Origin: Actinomycetes bacterium
Lineage (GTDB): Bacteria; Actinomycetota; Acidimicrobiia; Acidimicrobiales; Ilumatobacteraceae
Direction: 5' to 3'
Assembly (NCBI GenBank): GCA_025358125.1
Contig: JANYKS010000023.1
Span: 25,287-89,286, forward strand
DNA: 64,000 bases
Part shown: one piece after another, positions 51,727-61,559 of the stretch
Layout of the letters: every line of letters starts with the position of its first letter
Position numbering within the stretch: the stretch's first letter is position 1
Notes under the pieces: generated by a model
Told to the model about the DNA's origin: nothing
The model's database searches: none
The model's input: the letters and a program-made list of their open reading frames with translations, nothing else
Position numbers and translations under genes: made by a program

Positions 51727-52709
51727 CCTCGGCGATCAAGCGACGCGGATTCGAGCGCCTTGTTCTTGGTGTACAGATTGCTGAAGAAGATTGCGGCAGC
51801 GAGCAGCGCGACGATGATCGCGAGCGACAGGTACGTGTTCACGTGGAGCCAATGCGACACCGTCATCTTCAGCCCGACGAACACCAGAACGCCACCAAGC
51901 GCGTGGGAGAGGTAGTGGAACTTCTCCTTCGCATTCGCGAGTAGGAAGTACATGGCCCGCAGCCCGAGGATCGCGAACGCGTTCGATGACAACACGATGA
52001 ACGGCTCATTCGACACCGCAAGGATCGCGGGGACGGAGTCGACCGCGAAGATGATGTCGGTCACCTCGATGACGACAAGCGCTGCCAGCAGGGGAGTGGC
52101 GGCCCGGCGGCCATTCTGACGGGTGAAGAACTTGTGGCCGTCGAAGTCGTCGGTGACGGGCATGATCTTGCGCAAGATTCCGAGACCGTGCGCTGCCTGC
52201 TCGTCGCCCTCGTCGTCGCGATGGCGAAAGATCTTGACGCCCGTGTAGACGAGGAAGACTCCGAAGATGAGCAGTACCCACCAGAACTTGGTGATCAGCG
52301 CGCTCCCGACGACCACGAAGATCGTGCGTAACGACAGCGCCCCGAAGATGCCCCAGAACAGCACCCGGTGCTGGTACTTCAGCGGGATCGCCATCGAGGT
52401 GAACAGCATCGACCAGACGAAGACGTTGTCGACGCTGAGCGATTTCTCGATCAGGTAGCCACTGATGTATTCGCCGAACGCAGCGCTACCGAAACCGATC
52501 GCGATGACCCCGGCAAAGGCGAGGCCGCACGCAACCCACACGGACGACTCGATCAGCGCCTCGCGCGGCGTCGGTGCGTGATCGTCGCGGTGGCGGTACA
52601 GGTCGATTGCGAGCATCAAGACGATGACGGCGCCGAGGCCTAGCCAGGCCCAGGTGGAAACATCGAGATCGACGAAGTTGGCGCGGGCCGCAGCTGCGAA
52701 GATGAACAT
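51714..52709 (-). CDS. TerC-family integral membrane protein (probable manganese exporter)
   Basis: The 331-residue protein has seven to nine membrane helices and the two TerC acidic motifs EKSLSVDNVFVWSMLF and VEVTDIIFAVDSVPAI that bind metal. TerC/Alx proteins export manganese. A charged cytoplasmic loop (HRDDEGDEQAAHG) lies between helices. The ATG at 52709 has AGGAGA 7 bases upstream, one of the few good Shine-Dalgarno sites here, and the preceding leader resembles the yybP-ykoY manganese riboswitch, which supports the role. Confidence 0.88.
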   Translation of the reverse strand: MFIFAAAARANFVDLDVSTWAWLGLGAVIVLMLAIDLYRHRDDHAPTPREALIESSVWVACGLAFAGVIAIGFGSAAFGEYISGYLIEKSLSVDNVFVWSMLFTSMAIPLKYQHRVLFWGIFGALSLRTIFVVVGSALITKFWWVLLIFGVFLVYTGVKIFRHRDDEGDEQAAHGLGILRKIMPVTDDFDGHKFFTRQNGRRAATPLLAALVVIEVTDIIFAVDSVPAILAVSNEPFIVLSSNAFAILGLRAMYFLLANAKEKFHYLSHALGGVLVFVGLKMTVSHWLHVNTYLSLAIIVALLAAAIFFSNLYTKNKALESASLDRRGYSG

Positions 52710-52739
52710 CAAGGTTCTCCTGCTCGGCGCGAGTGCGCC

Positions 52740-52845
52740 GGTTCAGGAGATCTTCCCCACCTCTCGCCGAGGTAGACAAGCCGGACCAAGATATGGCTTG
52801 GACGTGCTGACGACTTGCCGTTTGACGGGGTACTCCTCTCCGTGT
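52740..52845 (-). promoter_or_regulatory. Probable yybP-ykoY manganese riboswitch before terC
   Basis: On the minus strand the leader holds GGAGAGGAGTACC, a middle hairpin region, and GTCTACCTCGGCGAGAGGTG followed by GGGAAGATCTCC. The outer GGAGA pairs with TCTCC to close the element. The GGAGTA and ACCTC...GAGGTGGGG phrases are the conserved L1 and L3 signatures of this riboswitch class, known to sense Mn and to precede terC-type exporters. A CGGCGC/GCGCCG hairpin then lies before the Shine-Dalgarno and could be the expression switch. Confidence 0.65.
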
Positions 52846-52859
52846 CCCAAGCCTAACAG

Positions 52860-52865
52860 TACGCT
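52860..52865 (+). promoter_or_regulatory. -10 hexamer TACGCT, leaderless start of the methyltransferase gene
   Basis: TACGCT, six bases (GGTCCG), then ATG at 52872. Divergent from the terC leader. Confidence 0.5.
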
Positions 52866-52871
52866 GGTCCG

Positions 52872-53603
52872 ATGGCTGACGATGATCTCTGGGAGACCCA
52901 CGCTGCGTGGTGGATCGACGGCTTCACCGATGGCGCAGACCCGGAGTACGAAGAGCAGATCCTGCCCCTTGCCGCCGAGGAACTGGTCGGCGCGGCACGC
53001 GTACTCGACATCGGCTGCGGCGACGGACAGGTCAGCCGGCTCGCGATCAAACTCGGCGCCGAGGTGGTCGTCGGCATCGATCCGACGTGGAATCAGGTGT
53101 GCGTCGCCAACGAGCGCGGAGGAGGCGCGTCGTTCGCCCGTTCGACCGCTGGCGCCCTGCCGTTCCCCGATGCAGCGTTCGATGCCGTGGTGGCGTGCTT
53201 GGTGTTCGAGCACATCCGCGATGTCGACGACGCGATTGCGGAAGTTGCACGCGTGCTGTCCCCAGGCGGCAGGTTCTGCTTCTTCCTCAATCACCCGCTG
53301 CTGCAGACGCCGAACAGCGGTTGGATCGACGATCAGGTGCTCGACCCGCCTGAGCAGTATTGGCGGATCGGGCCGTATCTGATCGAGGACGAGACGATCG
53401 AGGAGGTCGAAAAAGGCGTGTTCATCCCGTTCATCCACCGCCCGCTCAGCCGCTACGTCAACGCCTTGGCCGACAACGGCCTGCTGCTCGAGCGGATGGT
53501 CGAGCCGGCGCCACCGCCCGGCTTCCTTGCCAAAGCAACTGAGTACGCGGAGGCGTGCACGATCCCTCGGCTGCTCTATCTCCGAACTCGCAAGGCGGAT
53601 TGA
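52872..53603 (+). CDS. SAM-dependent methyltransferase (class I)
   Basis: The 243-residue protein has motif I VLDIGCGDGQVSRLAIKLGA with VVGIDPTWNQ, motif II region GALPFPDAAFDAVVACLVFE HIRD and LSPGGRFCFFLNHPLLQTP. The overall pattern is of the UbiE/Coq5-like small-molecule group, but the substrate is not predictable. It begins at ATG 52872 and ends 15 bases before rapZ, with which it may be co-transcribed. Confidence 0.88.
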   Translation: MADDDLWETHAAWWIDGFTDGADPEYEEQILPLAAEELVGAARVLDIGCGDGQVSRLAIKLGAEVVVGIDPTWNQVCVANERGGGASFARSTAGALPFPDAAFDAVVACLVFEHIRDVDDAIAEVARVLSPGGRFCFFLNHPLLQTPNSGWIDDQVLDPPEQYWRIGPYLIEDETIEEVEKGVFIPFIHRPLSRYVNALADNGLLLERMVEPAPPPGFLAKATEYAEACTIPRLLYLRTRKAD

Positions 53604-53618
53604 CTACGATGAGTCTTG

Positions 53619-54482
53619 ATGACTGACATCCTCGTCATCACAGGTCTATCGGGAGCAGGCCGCTCGAACGCGGCCGACGATCTGGAGGACATCGGCTGGT
53701 TCGTCGTCGACAACCTGCCCGTCACCTTGATCGACAAGATCGTCGAACTCGGCACCGGCTCAGGCGCCGCCGTCGGCTCCGGCTTCCAGCAACTGGCGCT
53801 CGTCGTCGGTCCGACCGCTGATCAGGGCGCGGTCGTCAACGAGATTCATCGCCTGCGTGATACTGACAACCGGGTGCGCGTACTGTTCCTGGACGCGAGC
53901 ACGCCAGAACTCGTCAAGCGCTACGGCAGCACGAGGCGCAAGCATCCGCTCGACGACGGCTCGGCTGGGATAACAGAGGCGATCGAGCGCGAGCGTCTGC
54001 TGCTCGAGCCGGTCAAGGCCGAAGCCGATCTGATCATCGACACGTCGGCACTCACCGTGCACCAGCTGAAGTCCCGGATCGCCGACGCCTTCAACACTGC
54101 GACCCACGACGCGGCGATGCAGACGGCGATCACGAGCTTCGGGTTCAAGCACGGCATCCCGCTCGACGTCGATCTCGTCATGGATGTTCGCTTCCTGCCG
54201 AATCCGCACTGGATCGAAGATCTGCGCCCACTGACCGGCCTCGACGAACCTGTGCGCCGGTACGTGATGGAGCAGCCCGCAACGGGCGACTTCCTCCGCC
54301 GCTTCGAACATCTGCTCGAGATGCTCGTGCCCGCATATGCCAGCGAAGGCAAGAGCTACCTGTCGATCGCGATCGGCTGCACGGGGGGTCAACATCGGTC
54401 GGTCGCGATCTCCGAAGAACTCGCCGGTTGGCTGCGCCGCCGCGGTTATCAGCCACGAGTCACTCACCGCGACCTGCCGTAG
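53619..54482 (+). CDS. rapZ: RapZ-family nucleotide-binding protein
   Basis: The 287-residue product has the P-loop GLSGAGRSNAADDLEDIGWF VVDNLPV and the C-terminal RapZ domain with GFKHGIPLDVDLVMDVRFLP NPHW, VPAYASEGKSYLSIAIGCTG GQHRSV. In E. coli the family is an RNase adaptor that senses glucosamine-6-phosphate; in Gram-positives its role is less clear. ATG 53619 is used (TTG 53616 is an alternative). In most actinomycetes yvcK (cofD-like) and whiA follow rapZ before gap; here gap comes next, 115 bases on. A 20-base tandem duplication spans its stop codon. Confidence 0.92.
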   Translation: MTDILVITGLSGAGRSNAADDLEDIGWFVVDNLPVTLIDKIVELGTGSGAAVGSGFQQLALVVGPTADQGAVVNEIHRLRDTDNRVRVLFLDASTPELVKRYGSTRRKHPLDDGSAGITEAIERERLLLEPVKAEADLIIDTSALTVHQLKSRIADAFNTATHDAAMQTAITSFGFKHGIPLDVDLVMDVRFLPNPHWIEDLRPLTGLDEPVRRYVMEQPATGDFLRRFEHLLEMLVPAYASEGKSYLSIAIGCTGGQHRSVAISEELAGWLRRRGYQPRVTHRDLP

Positions 54483-54506
54483 CGACCCGCGACCTGCCGT
54501 AGCGAG
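54467..54506 (+). repeat. 20-bp tandem duplication across the rapZ stop
   Basis: CCGCGACCTGCCGTAGCGAC at 54467-54486 is repeated at 54487-54506 with the last base changed to G. The first copy includes the rapZ stop TAG at 54480-54482, so the coding sequence is not altered. Confidence 0.8.
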
Positions 54507-54582
54507 TAGGCACAACCATGCGATGTCTTCGCGACGCGTGGCGCGAACAGCTAGCGTCCGACGTGCAATTTCCCACTCGTGA

Positions 54583-55640
<1,058 letters not shown>

Positions 55641-55641
<1 letters not shown>

Positions 55642-56741
55642 TGGGCGCCATTCCGGTGCTCGACCAACTTGGCGACGTCCGTGGCAAACGGGTGCTGGTG
55701 CGCACCGATTTCAACGTGCCGATGGATGATGGCCGGATCACCGACGACTTCCGGATCAGAGCTGCGCTGGCAACCATCAACTGGTTGACAGAGCGAGGCG
55801 CCAGCGTCGTGTGTGCCAGCCATCTCGGCCGACCGAAGGGCCGCCCCGAGCCGAAGTTCAGCATGGAGCCGGTGCGTCGGCGGTTGGCCGAACTCGCGCC
55901 TGGCGTTGATCTGATGGAGAACCTCCGCTTCCATCCGGGCGAGGAGGGCAACGATCCGGCGTTCGTGGCCAACCTCATCGATGGCGTCGACGCATACGTC
56001 GACGACGCGTTCGGCGCTGCCCACCGCGCCCACGCATCGATCGTCGGTCCGCCCAAGACGCTGCCGTCGGCAATGGGACTGCTGTTGCAAAAAGAGGTCG
56101 AGGTGCTCCTCGGCCTGCGCGAACAGCCAAAGCGACCGTTCGTGGCCGTTCTCGGTGGGGCCAAGGTCTCCGACAAGCTCGGCGCGGTCGAGGCGCTGCT
56201 CGGCCTCGTCGATTCGTTGGTGATCGGTGGCGCGATGTGCTTCACGTTCTTCGCGGCGCAGGGCAAGCCGATCGGCGAGTCGCTGTGGGAGCCCGATCAG
56301 GTCGCGACATGCAAGCGCCTCCTCGACGCCGGCAAGACCATTCATCTCCCCGAGGACATCACCGGCCTCGACGCTCGTGGTCAGTACGCAACGTTCGGAA
56401 CTCGCCTGCCGGAAGGCGCCAAGGGTTTCGACATCGGGCCCGGTTCGGCGGCAGCGTTCACCGACATCATCATGGAATCGCGCACCGTGTTCTGGAACGG
56501 GCCGATGGGAATGTTCGAGGACGACCGTTTCGCGAACGGCACCCGCACCGTTGCCCAGGCGATGGCCGACACCAAGGCGTTCACGGTCGTCGGTGGCGGC
56601 GAATCCGCTGCCGCATTGGCGCAGTTCGGGCTCGAGGATCAGGTCGATCATGTGTCGACTGGTGGCGGCGCGTCGCTCGAGCTGCTCGAGTTGGGCGACC
56701 TGCCGGGACTCGCAGCATTGAGAGGGGCACCGAATGCGTGA
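55641..56741 (+). CDS. pgk: Phosphoglycerate kinase, short form
   Basis: The enzyme makes ATP from 1,3-bisphosphoglycerate. Landmarks are RVLVRTDFNVPMDDGRITDD, CASHLGRPKG, ENLRFHPGEEGNDPAF, VDDAFGAAHRAHASI, VAVLGGAKVSDK, WNGPMGMFE and VVGGGESAAALAQFG. At 366 residues it is about 25-30 shorter than usual. The segment that normally lies between ...RRRLAEL and ...LMENLRF (the loop that leads to the GDVVLLENLRF phrase) is missing. The deletion is in frame and the catalytic parts look normal. The ATG shares a base with the gap stop, and the end overlaps tpiA. Confidence 0.95.
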
Positions 56742-57534
56742 CGCCGTCAGTACGACGAACCTCGTCCGCCGTGCGATCATCAGCGCGAACTGGAAGATGC
56801 ACAACACCCATTTCGAGGCGATCCAGAGCGTGCAGAAGTTGTCATACCTGATCGGCAAGGACGACGTCGGCGAGGTCGATGTGGTGATCCATCCGCCGTT
56901 CACGGACATCCGCAGCATCCAGACTCTGATCGAGGCCGACCACTTGCCGTACGCGCTCGGTGCGCAGCACTGCCACTGGGAGGACAAGGGGGCCTACACC
57001 GGCGAGGTCTCTGCGGTCTTTCTCGCCAAGCTCGGTGTGCACTACGTGATCTGTGGTCACAGCGAACGGCGCGAGCTGTTCGGTGAGGACGATGAAGTCG
57101 TCGCGAAGAAGGTCGCTGCGATCCACCGGAATGCGATGACGCCGATCCTGTGCGTCGGCGAGACGCTCGAACAGCGCGAAGCCGGTCAGACCGAGTCGAA
57201 GGTGCTCGGTCAGATTCGGGCGGCGCTTGCCGGTAGCAAACCCGATCAGATCGCGTCGATGGTGATCGCCTACGAACCGATCTGGGCGATCGGCACGGGT
57301 CGAACCGCCACCGCCGACGATGCCCAGGCGGTATGCGCCGCGATCCGGTCGTGCATCGTCGAACTCGCCGGGCAGAGTTCCGGCGAGCAGCTCCGAATCC
57401 AGTACGGCGGCTCGGTCAAGGCCGCGAACATCGCGGAGCTGATGGCGCAGCCGGACATCGATGGTGCGCTCGTCGGCGGAGCGAGCCTCGATCCCGATGA
57501 GTTCGCGCGAATCGTGCAGTACCGTAACCACTGA
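56734..57534 (+). CDS. tpiA: Triosephosphate isomerase
   Basis: The 266-residue barrel has ISANWKMHNTHFEAI (catalytic Lys), ICGHSERRELFGEDD (His), AYEPIWAIGTGRTATAD (Glu and loop 6) and IQYGGSVKAANIAELM with GALVGGASL. The ATG at 56734 overlaps pgk by 8 bases. A start one step later at LVRRAIISANWK is less likely because of the overlap. It ends the glycolytic run; a 234-base gap follows. Confidence 0.96.
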   Translation: MRDAVSTTNLVRRAIISANWKMHNTHFEAIQSVQKLSYLIGKDDVGEVDVVIHPPFTDIRSIQTLIEADHLPYALGAQHCHWEDKGAYTGEVSAVFLAKLGVHYVICGHSERRELFGEDDEVVAKKVAAIHRNAMTPILCVGETLEQREAGQTESKVLGQIRAALAGSKPDQIASMVIAYEPIWAIGTGRTATADDAQAVCAAIRSCIVELAGQSSGEQLRIQYGGSVKAANIAELMAQPDIDGALVGGASLDPDEFARIVQYRNH

Positions 57535-57650
57535 ACGTGTGTCCGACGTTGCCGTCTGTGGGAAACTCCACCTGGAAGGTACGCGCCGATTCTGTCCGAA
57601 ATTGGAACGAGGTTGCTCTACAGGTGACGGAGGTAGTGATATGGTGCCAG

Positions 57651-57683
57651 CACCCGTATTGATCGGGGAGGACAATACGGGTG
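57651..57683. promoter_or_regulatory. 11-bp inverted repeat in the leader of the ABC importer
   Basis: CACCCGTATTG (57651-57661) and CAATACGGGTG (57673-57683) form a perfect inverted repeat with an 11-base centre. A loose TTGCTC/TGATAT pair lies just upstream (57613-57642). It could be an operator for the importer or the terminator of the tpiA transcript. Confidence 0.5.
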
Positions 57684-57768
57684 AATGTCGGGCAGCGGCT
57701 CGCCAAACGCTCGACTGCTGCTTCGGTGGCAACCTTCCCTCCCGACCCAACTCAGGAGGCAAAATAAC

Positions 57769-59550
57769 GTGAGAATCACGAGGCGCAGCAAATTCGCTGC
57801 ACTTGCGCTCGGACTGACCCTTTTGGCGGCTGCCTGTGGCAGCGACGCCAAAAAGGTATCCGAGGCCAGCACACCCGCGTCAGCGGGCCCAGCGACAACA
57901 GCAGCCAGTACGGCCTCATCGGCGGCAGCCCCGGCATCCAGCGCTGCACCCGGTGCCACCGAGGCGCCGGCCACAACTGCCGGCGGCGCATCGGGTGGCA
58001 CGGTCACCATTGGCGTCGAGCAGGAATGGGACTGCATGGACTGGATGGGCACCTGCGGCGGCTCAACCTACGGCGCATGGTCCGTTGAGTACTTCACCAC
58101 CACCCGCCCGTACGACGTCGTCAAGGGTTCTGATGGCGTGTGGGGCTACAAGGCCTCGAATCTGGTCAGCGCAGAACCCACCGTCAGCACCACTGGTGGC
58201 AAGCAGGTCGTCACTTACAAGCTCAACCCGAAGGCCGTCTGGTCCGACGGCCAGCCGATCACCTCGACCGACCTCAAGTACACCTGGAACGAAGTCGTCA
58301 CCGGCAAGGACATCTACGACACGAGCGTCTACAGGGACGTCTCGGCAATCGATGATTCCGATCCGCTGACCGCAGTCGTCACCTACTCGAAGGCCAATGC
58401 CTCATGGCAGGATCTCTTCGTGAGTTACGGCATCTACCCATCGCACCTGCTGAAGGGCAAGGACCGCAATGCTGAGACCAAGGATGGCTATACCTGGTCG
58501 GCCGGCCCGTACGTCCTCCAGAAGTGGGACAAGGGCGTCGGCGCGACTTTGGTGAAGAACGACAAGTACTGGGGCACGCAGTCCAAGATCGACAAGATCG
58601 AGGAGAAATTCTTCGCTGACACCGCTGCGGAGTTCCAGGCCTTCAAGGCGGGTGAGGTCGACACCATCGGGCCACAGCCGCAACTGGACGCGATCGATGC
58701 CATCAACGCCGGCGGCCTTCCCGGCAAGTCAGTCGTCGACGCCGCCACCGGCAACGTCGAGGCGCTGTGGATCAACAACTCGGTCAAGCCGTTCGATGAC
58801 GTCGCCGTTCGCCAAGCGTTCGCATACGCCATCGACCGCGATGCCATCGTGAACAAGTTGTTCGGTGGACTCGGCGTGAAGAAGGCGGTCAACAGCCTGA
58901 ACCCACCGATGCTCGCGGCTTTCTCGAACCCCGACGCGTTCAGCAACTACAAGTTGGATCTTGCCAAGGTCAGTTCCATCCTCACCGGTGCCGGCTATGC
59001 CAAGGGTTCGGATGGAATCTGGGCAAAGGGCGGCCAGAAGCTGTCCTTCGTCTTGAAGAGCACAGCCGGTAACAAGCGTCGTGAGCTGACAGAGTCGGTT
59101 CTCCAGACGCAGTTGAAGGCTGCCGGTTTCGACATGACGATATCCAACCAAAAAGCTGGTGACCTCTTCGGTACGCAGCTGCCGGCGGGTGACTTCACCG
59201 TTGCTCTGTACGCTCAGACCGCGACCACGTTGAACCCCGGCCTGTCGACGATCTTCCTGTCGACCAACATCCCGTCCGCCGCCAACAGCAACTCAGGTCA
59301 GAACTGGACCCGGACCAACATTCCGGGCCTCGATCCGCTCCTGAGCACTGTCGACGTCGAGACGGACACTACCAAGCGTGCGGCTGCCGCCAAGGCGGCT
59401 GACGATCTCATGGCAAAAGAGGTTGCGTCGCTGCCACTCGATCCGCTACCGAACCTCGGGTTCTACGGCGAGAAGGTCAGCGGTGACTTTAGCGTCAACG
59501 TTGTCCTCGGCCCGTGGTGGAACATCAACACCTGGACCGTCAAGAGCTGA
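57769..59550 (+). CDS. ABC importer substrate-binding lipoprotein (family 5, peptide/nickel type)
   Basis: This is an exported lipoprotein. MRITRRSKFAALALGLTLLA AAC gives a signal with lipobox Cys23, followed by a low-complexity Ala/Ser/Thr linker to about residue 75. The SBP_bac_5 domain follows: VVTYKLNPKAVWSDGQPITS, DLKYTWNEV, GPYVLQKWDKGVGATLVKND KYWG, VRQAFAYAIDRDAIV. The GTG at 57769 has CAGGAGG 9 bases upstream. With the four genes that follow it forms a complete Dpp/Opp-type importer. The ligand (peptide, nickel chelate or other) is not evident. Confidence 0.93.
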   Translation: MRITRRSKFAALALGLTLLAAACGSDAKKVSEASTPASAGPATTAASTASSAAAPASSAAPGATEAPATTAGGASGGTVTIGVEQEWDCMDWMGTCGGSTYGAWSVEYFTTTRPYDVVKGSDGVWGYKASNLVSAEPTVSTTGGKQVVTYKLNPKAVWSDGQPITSTDLKYTWNEVVTGKDIYDTSVYRDVSAIDDSDPLTAVVTYSKANASWQDLFVSYGIYPSHLLKGKDRNAETKDGYTWSAGPYVLQKWDKGVGATLVKNDKYWGTQSKIDKIEEKFFADTAAEFQAFKAGEVDTIGPQPQLDAIDAINAGGLPGKSVVDAATGNVEALWINNSVKPFDDVAVRQAFAYAIDRDAIVNKLFGGLGVKKAVNSLNPPMLAAFSNPDAFSNYKLDLAKVSSILTGAGYAKGSDGIWAKGGQKLSFVLKSTAGNKRRELTESVLQTQLKAAGFDMTISNQKAGDLFGTQLPAGDFTVALYAQTATTLNPGLSTIFLSTNIPSAANSNSGQNWTRTNIPGLDPLLSTVDVETDTTKRAAAAKAADDLMAKEVASLPLDPLPNLGFYGEKVSGDFSVNVVLGPWWNINTWTVKS

Positions 59551-59572
59551 CCGGACCAACGTCCATTTGCTT

Positions 59573-59604
59573 GTATTGGTCCGGCCATTCGGCCGGGCCA
59601 ATAC
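59573..59604 (+). terminator. 14-bp stem-loop between binding-protein and permease genes
   Basis: Arms 59573-59586 and 59591-59604 pair over 14 bases with one G-T wobble and an ATTC loop. Placed after the binding-protein gene, it probably stabilises that part of the mRNA or partly terminates, giving more binding protein than permease. Confidence 0.65.
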
Positions 59605-59625
59605 GGCAATGACACAACCTTCAAC

Positions 59626-60597
59626 ATGATCAAATTCATCGCTCGTCGAGTGTTCTTTTCGATACCGGTCCTTGTTATCTCATCGTTCATTGTGTTCTGG
59701 GGGATACGGGAGACGTTCGATCCGACCGCCAAATATCGCACGTCTAAGGACGCGACCCGGCTCATCGCGGAGAAGCGCAAGGAACTCGGGCTCGATCGGC
59801 CGATTGTCGTTCAGTGGTGGACATGGGCGACCCGTTTCGTTCGCGGTGACTGGGGAGTCAGCGCCAGCACGAATGGCAAGGTGACGGCGATGACGTCGAG
59901 GGCCTTGGGTTTCACCGTGCAGTTGATCTTCTGGGGCGTCCTGATCTCGCTGGTCGTCGCTATCGCCGTCGGCGTGTATTCTGCCGTTCGGCAATACTCC
60001 GTCGCCGATGTCGCCTTGACCGGACTGTCGTACCTCGGGGTGGCAATGCCCCCCTTTTGGTTCGCATTGCTCGCGATCCAGTTCCTCTCGGTGGAGCCGA
60101 AACTGCGCTGGCATCTGGACCGTCCGATCTTCTATTTCGTGGGTCTGCATTCCACAGGTCAATCCGGGTTCAATATGGACTACGTCCGGCACCTTGTGCT
60201 TCCTGTGCTCACGCTGACAGTGCAGACCGTTGCCGTCTGGAGCCGCTTCCAGCGAGCCGCAATGCTCGACGTGCTCTCGGCTGATTACATCCGTACCGCG
60301 CGGGCAAAGGGTCTGAGGCGGCGTCAGGTCATCTTCAAACACGCGCTTCGCAACGCGTTGCTCCCGCTCGTGTCACAGACAGCGGTCGATGCGGGGGCAC
60401 TGTTCGGGGGGCTCATCATAACCGAGTCGATTTTCTCCATCCCGGGGATGGGTCGTCTTTTCATCGCCGCGTTACTGGTGGGCGATGTCAACGTCATCTT
60501 GGCATGGATGCTGGTGGGCGCAGTCTTCGTTATCCTGTTCAATCTGTTGGCTGACGTCGTGTACGGCATCCTCGACCCAAGGATTCGGGTGCAATGA
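59626..60597 (+). CDS. ABC importer permease, DppB/OppB type
   Basis: The 323-residue inner-membrane protein has six predicted helices. It has the N-terminal GxxFDPTAKYRTSKDATRLI A...LGLDRPIVVQW context typical of OppB, and the EAA loop that contacts the ATPases (DYIRTARAKGLRRRQVIFKH ALRNALLPL). It pairs with the next gene as a heterodimer. It follows the stem-loop by 21 bases, and its stop overlaps the next ATG (ATGA). Confidence 0.95.
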   Translation: MIKFIARRVFFSIPVLVISSFIVFWGIRETFDPTAKYRTSKDATRLIAEKRKELGLDRPIVVQWWTWATRFVRGDWGVSASTNGKVTAMTSRALGFTVQLIFWGVLISLVVAIAVGVYSAVRQYSVADVALTGLSYLGVAMPPFWFALLAIQFLSVEPKLRWHLDRPIFYFVGLHSTGQSGFNMDYVRHLVLPVLTLTVQTVAVWSRFQRAAMLDVLSADYIRTARAKGLRRRQVIFKHALRNALLPLVSQTAVDAGALFGGLIITESIFSIPGMGRLFIAALLVGDVNVILAWMLVGAVFVILFNLLADVVYGILDPRIRVQ

Positions 60598-61559
60598 CGC
60601 TTTCGGACGAAGTAGCAAAGACGCTCTCCAATGTCCGTCTCGATGAAATCATCGAGGTGATGCCCGAAGCGGACGAGGGCGACCTCGAACTCGTCGCTGG
60701 CGCCGAACCGGTTCCGCGCTCGCAATTCCAGCTGATCACGCGTCGCTTCCTCCGGCACAAGGCAGCGGTTTTCTCGCTGCTGATGATAATCGTGCTGTTG
60801 GTGATGTGCTTCGGTGCTCAATGGGTCGCACCGTTCCCACAGAACAAACAAGATCTCCTCGCGCCTCTCGCGGGCCCGAGCAGGCATCACCTGTTCGGTG
60901 TCGATCAGCTCGGTCGCGACTACTTCACCGAGGTGCTGTATGCAGGCCGAGTGTCGCTGAAGATCGGGATTGCGGTCGGCTTGCTGTCCACCGTCGTAGG
61001 CTTTACGGCGGGCGCCATCGCTGGTTACTTCGGCAACGTCATCGACAACCTGTTGATGCGCTTCACCGACTTGTTCCTCGTGATCCCGGGCATCGCCGTG
61101 TTGGCCATTGCGCTCAAGTACTTCGGGTACAGGGACGTGACCATCATCCTCGTGCTCGGCGGATTGTTTTGGATGAGCGTTGCCCGAGTCGTACGCAGCC
61201 AGGTTCTCTCGCTGCGCGAAAAAGAATTCGTCGAGGCGGCTCGCGCCTCGGGAGCGTCCAGCTGGCGCATCATCACTCGGCACATCCTTCCCAATATGCT
61301 CGGACCGATCATGGTCAACGCGACGCTGGGCATCGCCGGTGCCATCGTCACCGAGGCCACCCTGTCGTTCCTGGGATTCGGCGTGCAGCCGCCACAGTCC
61401 AGCTGGGGCAAGATGCTGTCTGACGCAGAGGGTCAAATCGGCGGCAAGGCGGCGTACCTGCTGTACTTTCCTGGACTGATGCTGCTCATCATCGTTCTGT
61501 GCGTCAACTTCCTCGGTGACGGACTTCGTGATGCGTTTGATCCGCAGGCCAAGCACTGA
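60594..61559 (+). CDS. ABC importer permease, DppC/OppC type
   Basis: The 321-residue protein has an N-terminal cytoplasmic segment, the oligopeptide permease N-terminal region (RRFLRHKAAVFSLLMIIVLL), HLFGVDQLGRDYFTEVLYAG, and the EAA loop LREKEFVEAARASGASSWRI ITRHILPNMLGPI. The acidic first 40 residues (VRLDEIIEVMPEADEGDLEL) are unusual in length. It starts inside the previous stop and ends in the ATG of the first ATPase gene. Confidence 0.95.
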   Translation: MTLSDEVAKTLSNVRLDEIIEVMPEADEGDLELVAGAEPVPRSQFQLITRRFLRHKAAVFSLLMIIVLLVMCFGAQWVAPFPQNKQDLLAPLAGPSRHHLFGVDQLGRDYFTEVLYAGRVSLKIGIAVGLLSTVVGFTAGAIAGYFGNVIDNLLMRFTDLFLVIPGIAVLAIALKYFGYRDVTIILVLGGLFWMSVARVVRSQVLSLREKEFVEAARASGASSWRIITRHILPNMLGPIMVNATLGIAGAIVTEATLSFLGFGVQPPQSSWGKMLSDAEGQIGGKAAYLLYFPGLMLLIIVLCVNFLGDGLRDAFDPQAKH

